Assembly: GCA_950295325.1 (NCBI GenBank)
Contig: OX485805.1
Coordinates: 2,852,501 to 2,916,500, forward strand
Reading direction: 5' to 3'
DNA length: 64,000 bases
Source: Polytrichum commune
Taxonomy: Eukaryota > Streptophyta > Polytrichopsida > Polytrichales > Polytrichaceae
The position numbers and the translations under genes are program-made. Shown here piece by piece: positions 57,091 to 64,000 of the stretch; within the stretch, counting starts at the first letter, position 1; each line of letters opens with the position of its first letter. The notes below the pieces were generated by a model, which was given only the letters and a program-made list of their open reading frames with translations, was not told the DNA's origin and did not search any database.

Positions 57091-60015
57091 CTACCGCTTC
57101 AGCCTCTTGCCATCTGGTCCGAGCTTCTTGTATTGTCTTTGAGATGATGGCCCATAGTCTTCCACATAGCCTGGGGCCATTACCTCTTCCTGTGGGACCA
57201 CAGTATTGAGTGTCAGCCTCTGATTCTTCAGGGCTCGACTGATTACTCCGTAACGGGTAGCGCCGAATTCGTTCACCAAACTGTGGTGGGGCCCAATAAT
57301 GAAATATGTTGAGCACATGGCCTCTAGGCAACGATACCACCTAGCTGAATTGTAGTTGATCTTGGTTAAGAACATCGCCTCCCGATTAGCCTTGCTCAGC
57401 AAATTCACATTATACACAAAGTCATATTTCCTGCACCAAAATCCCAAGATTGCTGTGAAAATCGCCGCTCGGAAGCAGACTGGGTCTTGGTGCTCCCGAT
57501 GCTCGTACGAGAACTGCATATAAGACTCGTAGCAGTCTTGAGCCGTCATGAAATTTCCAGGGATCACTGGCCAATTATACTCTAGGCTATCAATGAGTGC
57601 CTGAGGTGGCCATTTCCAGCGCCTTGGGCAGTCGCAAAATCTAGGGTCATTAGTGACAGTAACAGGAGGTGTCGGACTCCAGCCGTGGCAAATTCTCCTG
57701 TAACCCACGTCATGCGCCTCTTCCGGTCAAGTGCTGATTTGCCTCGACAAACCTACATCCTCAAAAATCCACTCAAAAGCTTTCCAACTGGGAATGGGCT
57801 CCTCAATGTCAAAATCGAACAGGGCTGAGTAGTTGCCCAAGTACTGGTGCGCTAAGGGTGAAATTGGTGGTCTCCTCGTCGGGTGTAAAGCCCTCTGCAC
57901 CAGGTAAGCCGGGGGTAGGAAAAATGTAACCTGGTTCTGCAATTGTATCTGAATTCGGCCACCTGGCTGGGCGATAGCCTGCAAGCTTCTCATTAATCGC
58001 TCCTTCATCTGGTCAAATTTGAGCTGGTATTGGCCTGCTCCAAGGTCCAGCTGCTTGCTGATCGCCAACCTCTCCGAGGCCGCATCCATCACCGCCTGAA
58101 GGTAGGTGTCGTTGTCCAGGCTGGCACTCATCCTTTCAAGCTGGGCCCGCCATGACTGTAGCAACATAGGTGGGCATATTGCCATAGCTGTGGTAACAGC
58201 CTGATTCCACTGTTGCAAGTCAACCAGGCGAATAGGCTGGCTTGCCTCTGCCTCAGCGGCTAATCGTCTTCTCTTGCTTAGAGATAACTCCAATTGACTA
58301 TAGTACAGGAAGACGTGGACCCCCAAATCGACAATAACTTGAAATCCTTTGAATAAGTCGCGTAATTTGAGCTCTCCTCTCACTAGGATTTCTGTCAACA
58401 GGTTCTCACGATTCTCTCTGACAACCTCCTCCCATAGCCTTTCAAACACTATTGGCTCTAACACTTGAGATGGTTTCAGGTCATAGGCGATGAAGAAGAT
58501 ATCTCTCTGGAGTTCATAACTCTTGAACAGGCTATGAAAAGGTGGACATGCACTCTCTATGGCCCACAATCCTGACTTAAGACTATCGACTCTCTTTCTC
58601 AAAGACTCTACCCTTTCGGCCTGTGTCTCTGACAAGGATTTCAGACTCTTAACTTTTTGTTGTAGGTCCATAGTCTCTTTTTCATCTGTCAAAAATGCCC
58701 GTACCTGAGTTTCTAAACTCTTGACCTTGGCCGATTTAGTGGCTATGGCCCTTTCCTGTCTCTCCTTTAAATTCAACCACTCAGCTTTCTCCTTGGAAAA
58801 ATCAATTTTACTCTTCTCCCAGTCTTTCTTCTCTCTGGTTAATTGGCTGGTCACAGACTCTATCTCACCAAATTTTACTTGCCATTTTTTCTGCTCACCC
58901 TCTGACTGGTGAAGACTCTCTGACAGCTGTCGGACAGACTGGGTCAACTTGGAATTCTCTCTGGCCAATTGGGACACTTTCTCACTGGCTAAACTTAATT
59001 CCTCCTGTTGTCTCTCCATTAACCTCTTCTGCTCCTCTAACTCCTGTGTAACTATTGCCATTTTCTTCAGCCACTCAGCCCCTACAGCAGGCACGAGGGT
59101 TGGTAGTGGCGAATTCTCCTTCCATGGCAGACTGAGTCCCTTAGACTTGAACCCTGCTGGACTCTTGCCATGCAATTCTACATACTCCTCTAAAATGACA
59201 GGAGGTTCAGGACTACGCAGAGGACTAGAGGCTGGAGGCATTGATTCCTCACTGACAAAACCAGTAGGTTTAGGTAAGAAAGGTGCAACTGACCGACGAG
59301 TAGCCGAGGATGTGCTAGGACTAAATGACAATTGACACAACATGCCTATATACCCAGCAGATCTCAAAGGCACAGGTCGCAAACACTTGCCTTTGTCAAC
59401 TTCTTCCCGAATTCTCAGTCTCACCTCTTCTGCCCAATTGAATTTGGTGCCTCTTATCCAGGCCGCCAATGCCGCACAGACTATGCAATGCTCCATAAAA
59501 TTGCCATCTCGCTCGAGCTCAATGCGCTGGTGCACCAGCAATAGCCACTCCCGCCAGGGTGATATTGCCTTTGTCAGGTCCCAGCCTTGCTTTTGGGCGT
59601 TGAAGGCTGCATGGCCATTTTCGAACACGACTCCCCACTCTGGAGCATCAATTGCCCTGCATGCTTCCGCCACTGAGCCGCTATCGGCTCCAGGTAAAGT
59701 GGTCACTTGAGATATCGCCTCTGCTTCCAGGCGAATTAGCTGGTCGCGCACTCGCACTTGTCTGAAGTCACTTGCTCCAGCAGACAACACAAATTCTGCT
59801 AAATCAGCAGGCCATGGCCACGGAATCTCCAACTGAGTGACGAATTGCCATAACCCCGCTGATTTCAGGTGAGGTTCCTTCTCCCTGATTTTCTCCTTAA
59901 ACTCCTCAGGAATCTGATCAAATGAGATTGGTTCAATGAGCAAGGCTCCTCTCTTCCTTCCTTCCTTTGATGGTCCTGCCATTGGACTTGTCTCTCCTCT
60001 CAACCAATTTGCCAC
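57091..60015 (-). CDS. Extra ORF of the Tat-like element, coiled-coil, one in-frame TGA
   Basis: The frame starts at 60015 (MANWLRGETSPM) and runs 762 residues to TGA at 57729-57727. The same frame then stays open to 57091, about 210 more codons with no ATG at its start, so one gene with a single internal TGA is likely. Residues about 50-235 (VRVRDQLIRLEAEAISQVTT, W...MEHCIVCAALAAWIRG) have the layout of the plant transposon domain seen in Athila/Tat extra ORFs. Residues about 315-480 are a long coiled coil rich in E, K, Q and S. The part after the stop has CPRRWKWPP and FWCRKYDFVYN. The stop could be a CGA-to-TGA change or a read-through site. Function unknown; a structural or gag-accessory role is a guess. 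Confidence 0.65.
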
Positions 60016-60941
60016 TCAACAGAATTTCCTCACTCACCCTCTTGAATATAATCTGTTGCCAAGTTCTCACATTCACTCAGGCGATTGCCCAATGCTCCTG
60101 ACACAGACACCACTCGGCGATGGCGATCACCCTCAGACTATACTCAACTCCTTTAGACTCAACCTGAGTTTCTAGATTTTTCTCTCACATTGCCCTCTTG
60201 CACTCTCAGCTTCAGTCTATTGCCAATCTCTCATGCCAACTTGCAGCAATTACTCCAAATTCAGGTCCAGAATTCTCACTCAGCAATCTCACCCAGCAAC
60301 AATGTGCACACTCAGACTAAGACCTGGCATTCAAGCTTACTTAGACTCTACCCTGCTGGTCTCAAACTCACTTACTCAAATTTGCCCTCAAGCTGCTCTC
60401 ATGCAGCCACCTTGCCTATAGCCTGCTCGTCGCAAGGTGACGTCTTGGGTTGCGCCGCCCAGGCATCCACCTGATTGTCAAGATGATGGCCACCTCCACT
60501 TCGCGGCTACTTGCCATGATGATTCAGTTGCCGATTGCCTTTCTTGATGAGCAATGATTAGATTTTACCCAAATCCGTCGTCACTTCAACTCCTTAAGTC
60601 ACTCATTGGCGTATGAACTTCACATTCTGTTATTATGGTTATGGCCGTATCTTAGTTATCCCACTTATGGTCAATTCTACTTATCGCCTACTTCCTTTAG
60701 ATTATGGCCATTTATGGGTTGTACATACCAAATTCTAACTTACATGATACTAGGATTCTAATACTTAATAGTTTTAAAATCTATGTCTAACCCTTGATTT
60801 ATTCCATATTCTCATTAAAGGCTTAACATTAATTTGACTCCTAACTGTATTGCATAATATCAAAAAAATTTAATTGACTATCTTACGACATATTAATTTC
60901 ACCTAGCTACCCCCTCTCCCACTTAATGATACTAACTGTCC
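60016..60941. other. Spacer between pol and the extra ORF
   Basis: No coding frame of note on the element strand. It probably carries the splice acceptor or internal start signals for the extra ORF; none can be fixed by eye. Confidence 0.4.
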
Positions 60942-63900
60942 TCAGTTAGTGTGGTATATTTTGAGACGATTCCCATTAATACGGGTAGCTAATGGCCGGC
61001 CTTGGAAATCTTCCAGGTCACAGGATCCATTCTCGTAGGCTTTAACCACCTTATAGGGTCCTTGCCAACGAATTTTGAACTTACCTGGGAACTTTTGAAA
61101 TCGACTATCATATAATAAAACCAAATCATTATCAGCGATGATTTTATTTTTCATTTTGCTGTCATAATAGGTTTTGCGCCATTTTTGAATTGCGGCCGTG
61201 TTAAGATACGCTTGGCCACGTATTTCATCCAAGTTTTCTAGCATGGCTATACGTTCTTCTAGTGACTCTGAATCGTCCAATCGTTCTTCCAAGGCTATAC
61301 GCAAAGAGGGTAATTCTAATTCAATGGGTAGAATTGCCTCTTGTCCATAAACCAATTGGAATGGGGTAAATTTTGTGGTGACTTTGTAAGCTGTACGATA
61401 CGCCCATAAAGCATCTAGTAACTTAACATCCCAATCCACCATAGAGCCTTGGACGGTTTTGGTTATAATTTTACATAAAATGCCATTTGTCTTTTCCGTT
61501 TGACCATTTGCTCTTGGGTGGTATGGTGTAGTAAGTCGATGTTTAATCTTGTATTTTTCCGTTAATAACTCAATAACATCATTCACAAAATGGGTGCCTC
61601 TGTCACTAATCAACTCACGTGGGCATCCAAAACGAGATATAATATTGGTTTTAAAGAACTTTGCAACTGTTTCTTTATCATCACATTTAGTGGCTTCAGC
61701 CTCAGCCCATTTAGTAGCATAGTCTGTGGCAACTAAAATGTAACGATGACGCCCACTCTTACTAGGAGGGTTAATTGGACCCACAAAATCAATGCCCCAT
61801 TTCTCAAAGGGCGCTAGTGCTAGGATAGGGTGTAATGGCATTGCTGATGTGTCTGTAGGTTTACCCACTCTTTGACAAACGTCACACTGTCTAGCATAAG
61901 TGACACAATCATGAAATAGGGTGGGCCACCAATATCCTGCCTGTAACACCTTTCGAGCAGTGACATTACCCGCAAAATGACCTCCTGCTGGGTCACTATG
62001 ACATCCTTTTAAAATTAAAGGTATTTCTGAACTCATAATGCATCGTCTCAATACGCCATCTTTGCCTTTTTTGTATAAGGTATCGGCAATAATAGAGTAT
62101 GGAGCCGTTTTAAATATTAATCGTTGTTGCTGTTTTTTAGAGAGTTCCTCAGGAAAGGTATTGGTTTGTAAATAATCAATAATCTCAGCATATTCAGGAG
62201 ACACCTTTTCTATGAAAAACAAGTCAGCATCCGGGAAGGAGTCATCAATGGGTTCAGTACCTAATGCGTTACTTAACCGTGATAAGTGATCTGCGTTAGC
62301 ATGACTCTTACCAGGTCGAACTTGAATAGTGAAATTGAACTCTTGTAATAACAAAACCCATCTAGCTATTCTCCCACTCAATTGGGGTTTGTTTATCATA
62401 TACTTTAAGGCGTCATGATCTACGTGGAACACGAACTTATACCCTAACAAGTAATGTCTAAACTTTTGCACTGAGAATATCATTCCTAGGGCTTCTCTCT
62501 CCGTGACCGTATAATTACGTTCTGCCTGAACTAGTTGACGACTAGCAAAATATATGGGATGATCATGACCTTTGTCATCCTTTTGACTTAACACAGCTCC
62601 AACTGCTACATTGGACGCATCCACATATACTTCAAAGTCTTTTTCCCAATTAGGTGCCACTAATATTGGTGCGGCTATTAACTTCTTTTTAAGAGTGTTA
62701 AAAGCTTCTGTACATGCCTGAGTCCAAACAGGTGGGGTATCGGTTCGCTTTAACAGCTCCGTTAATGGCATTGCAATCACCGAGTAACGAAAGATGAAAC
62801 GACGATAGTAGCCCGTGTGTCCTAAAAATCCTTTGACCTCTGAAACGGTGGTGGGTAAAGGTAATGAAGCAATGATTGCAATTTTCTCTGGATCGGTAGC
62901 AACTCCTTGTTTTGATACTATATGACCCACCAACTTACCAAAGGGCACTAGGAATACGGATTTAGCGGTATTAATAGAAATTCCCACTTTCATACACTCA
63001 TCAAAACATTCTTGAAGGTGTTGTGCATGTTTTTCTCTTGCACTATAAACCGCAAAATCATCTAGAAAAACTTCCATCGTGCGATGGAGGTATTTCTGAA
63101 ACGTGTTAACTCCTAATCTGGAAAATGTCCCAGGGGAGTTACACATTCCAAACGGCATACGGGCATGTGCAAAAACACCCCATGGTGTGGTAAATGCAGT
63201 TAAGGGACGGTGGGGTGGGTATATAGAAATTTGGTTATAACCTGAGAATCCATCCATGAAGGAATAACAATCATAACCCGCTACTCCGTCCAACATGCTA
63301 TCTGTGAATGGTAAAGGAAAGTAATCCTTTTTGGTGACACTGTTTAACTTCCGGTAATCCACACATATCCGTAGTTTACCATTTTTCTTGGGTACGACGA
63401 CTATGGGTGATACCCATTCACTGTACGGGATAGGGTAGATAATACCAACTTCCAATAACTTATCCACCTCTTCCTTAACCAGCAAGGAATACTTTGGGTT
63501 CATCCTGTACTGCCTTTGTCGGACAGAAGTTGTTCCCTCTTCTAATACAATTTTGTGCTCACAAATCTCTGGAGGTACTCCTCTCAAATCTTTGTATGTC
63601 CATGCAAAGACTTTAATGTTCCTTTTAAAGAAATCTCTCCAAAACTTCCACTCGACATTTGTGATTTTCTCGTAGACTTTGATAATGCGAGGTGTCTCAT
63701 TATCACTCAAGTCCATGTCCTTACACACATTCTTAACAACATAATTCTTAACCGGTTGGTCAGACTCAAACATAGTAGACTCCCATTTCTTAGCTAGCTC
63801 GTCCTTAACTAGTATCTGAGGTTGGGTCTCTTCTTGCACAATATGTACTAATTTTAGCTGATCGAACTTAGAGGATCTCATGTTGCTGACTCGGTTGACC

Positions 63901-64000
63901 GGTGTAGTATTCTGCCATGCTAAGATAGCATCATCAGAATCTCCATCACCTAATGCACAGAAGTATTCCCCCATACCTATTGGAGCATATTGAAACGGTT
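60942..64000 (-). CDS. Ty3/Gypsy pol polyprotein (RT, RNase H, integrase), 5' end outside window
   Basis: Open from the right edge to the stop at 60942; the first methionine in view is at 63974, but the frame continues upstream (FQYAPIGM), so it is partial. Counting from that methionine: RT about 165-345 with KLRICVDYRKLN and FLDDF (near 300), RNase H about 440-560 with YVDASNVAVG, integrase zinc finger about 650-700 (GGHFAG...CDVCQ), catalytic D in WGIDFVGP (near 740), D in ISDRGTHF and E in QTEKTNG. A short C-terminal tail ends GPYKVVKAYENGSCDLEDFQ and no chromodomain is evident. No stop or frameshift in about 1018 codons, so the copy is young. It makes and inserts cDNA copies of the element. 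Confidence 0.92.
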   Translation of the reverse strand, partial: PFQYAPIGMGEYFCALGDGDSDDAILAWQNTTPVNRVSNMRSSKFDQLKLVHIVQEETQPQILVKDELAKKWESTMFESDQPVKNYVVKNVCKDMDLSDNETPRIIKVYEKITNVEWKFWRDFFKRNIKVFAWTYKDLRGVPPEICEHKIVLEEGTTSVRQRQYRMNPKYSLLVKEEVDKLLEVGIIYPIPYSEWVSPIVVVPKKNGKLRICVDYRKLNSVTKKDYFPLPFTDSMLDGVAGYDCYSFMDGFSGYNQISIYPPHRPLTAFTTPWGVFAHARMPFGMCNSPGTFSRLGVNTFQKYLHRTMEVFLDDFAVYSAREKHAQHLQECFDECMKVGISINTAKSVFLVPFGKLVGHIVSKQGVATDPEKIAIIASLPLPTTVSEVKGFLGHTGYYRRFIFRYSVIAMPLTELLKRTDTPPVWTQACTEAFNTLKKKLIAAPILVAPNWEKDFEVYVDASNVAVGAVLSQKDDKGHDHPIYFASRQLVQAERNYTVTEREALGMIFSVQKFRHYLLGYKFVFHVDHDALKYMINKPQLSGRIARWVLLLQEFNFTIQVRPGKSHANADHLSRLSNALGTEPIDDSFPDADLFFIEKVSPEYAEIIDYLQTNTFPEELSKKQQQRLIFKTAPYSIIADTLYKKGKDGVLRRCIMSSEIPLILKGCHSDPAGGHFAGNVTARKVLQAGYWWPTLFHDCVTYARQCDVCQRVGKPTDTSAMPLHPILALAPFEKWGIDFVGPINPPSKSGRHRYILVATDYATKWAEAEATKCDDKETVAKFFKTNIISRFGCPRELISDRGTHFVNDVIELLTEKYKIKHRLTTPYHPRANGQTEKTNGILCKIITKTVQGSMVDWDVKLLDALWAYRTAYKVTTKFTPFQLVYGQEAILPIELELPSLRIALEERLDDSESLEERIAMLENLDEIRGQAYLNTAAIQKWRKTYYDSKMKNKIIADNDLVLLYDSRFQKFPGKFKIRWQGPYKVVKAYENGSCDLEDFQGRPLATRINGNRLKIYHTN

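Larger units (their letters stand above)
55358..64000 (-). mobile_element. Tat/Athila-like Ty3/Gypsy retrotransposon, 5' part outside window
   Basis: From the right edge leftward: pol, a 926-base spacer, an extra coiled-coil ORF, a polypurine tract and the 3' LTR. The order protease/RT/RNase H/integrase is Ty3/Gypsy. The RT box FLDDF and an extra ORF after pol are features of the Tat/Athila branch. The element inserted in an older LTR. Its 5' LTR, gag and protease are beyond 64000. Confidence 0.85.

Overview
The window looks like nuclear DNA of a land plant, most likely a non-flowering lineage (bryophyte, lycophyte or fern). The reasons are GT-AG introns, a malectin-like LRR receptor kinase, CACTA (TNP2), Mutator-like, hAT-like and Harbinger-like elements, an L1-type LINE and Ty3/Gypsy elements. 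The species cannot be fixed from sequence alone. About 7 kb is one host gene and almost everything else is layered mobile DNA.

Layout. (1) 1-4.0 kb: a two-exon gene of the DUF7869 type, cut by the left edge, followed by seven copies of a 41-bp repeat with a TTTAGGT/ACCTAAA inverted motif. (2) 4.03-4.60 kb: a hAT-like MITE with a perfect 8-bp target duplication; a second copy lies at 36.97-37.53 kb. (3) 6.8-21.8 kb: a dead LINE split by two insertions, an 11.4-kb Mutator-like element (9143-20570) and a 385-bp Harbinger/Tourist-like MITE (20767-21151). (4) 22.4-23.3 kb: a long inverted repeat, then about 4 kb of 5' flank with two small hairpins. (5) 27.5-34.55 kb: an intact 15-exon receptor kinase of 935 codons. 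(6) 35.7-40.4 kb: a non-autonomous LTR element. (7) 40.4-41.3 and 54.6-55.4 kb: the two halves of a Ty3/Gypsy integrase and LTR piece, split by an intact 13.2-kb CACTA element (41328-54553; TSD ATC). (8) 55358 to the right edge: a Tat/Athila-like Ty3/Gypsy element with 3' LTR, an extra coiled-coil ORF and most of pol, cut by the window end.

The most unusual object is the 11.4-kb Mutator-like element. One arm carries a WRKY-GCM1 zinc finger/MULE/SWIM transposase. The other, divergent arm carries a multi-exon gene whose N-terminal part resembles a ParB-like domain (WDGNHR) and whose C-terminal part has the layout of a beta-class N4/N6 DNA methyltransferase with a degenerate motif IV. Such a pairing resembles phage and integrative-element genes more than ordinary plant genes. 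Between the two genes lie dense arrays of perfect palindromes built on TGCGTTAACGCA and TTTGGGTCG/CGACCCAAA. The second word recurs inside the Harbinger-like MITE, and a related word flanks the DUF7869 gene.

Nesting gives a relative age order: the LINE and the Gypsy/LTR remnants are oldest. The Mutator-like element has since decayed (frameshifts, stop). The CACTA and the Tat-like element keep long open frames and look youngest. The receptor kinase is the only clear host gene and has intact catalytic motifs.
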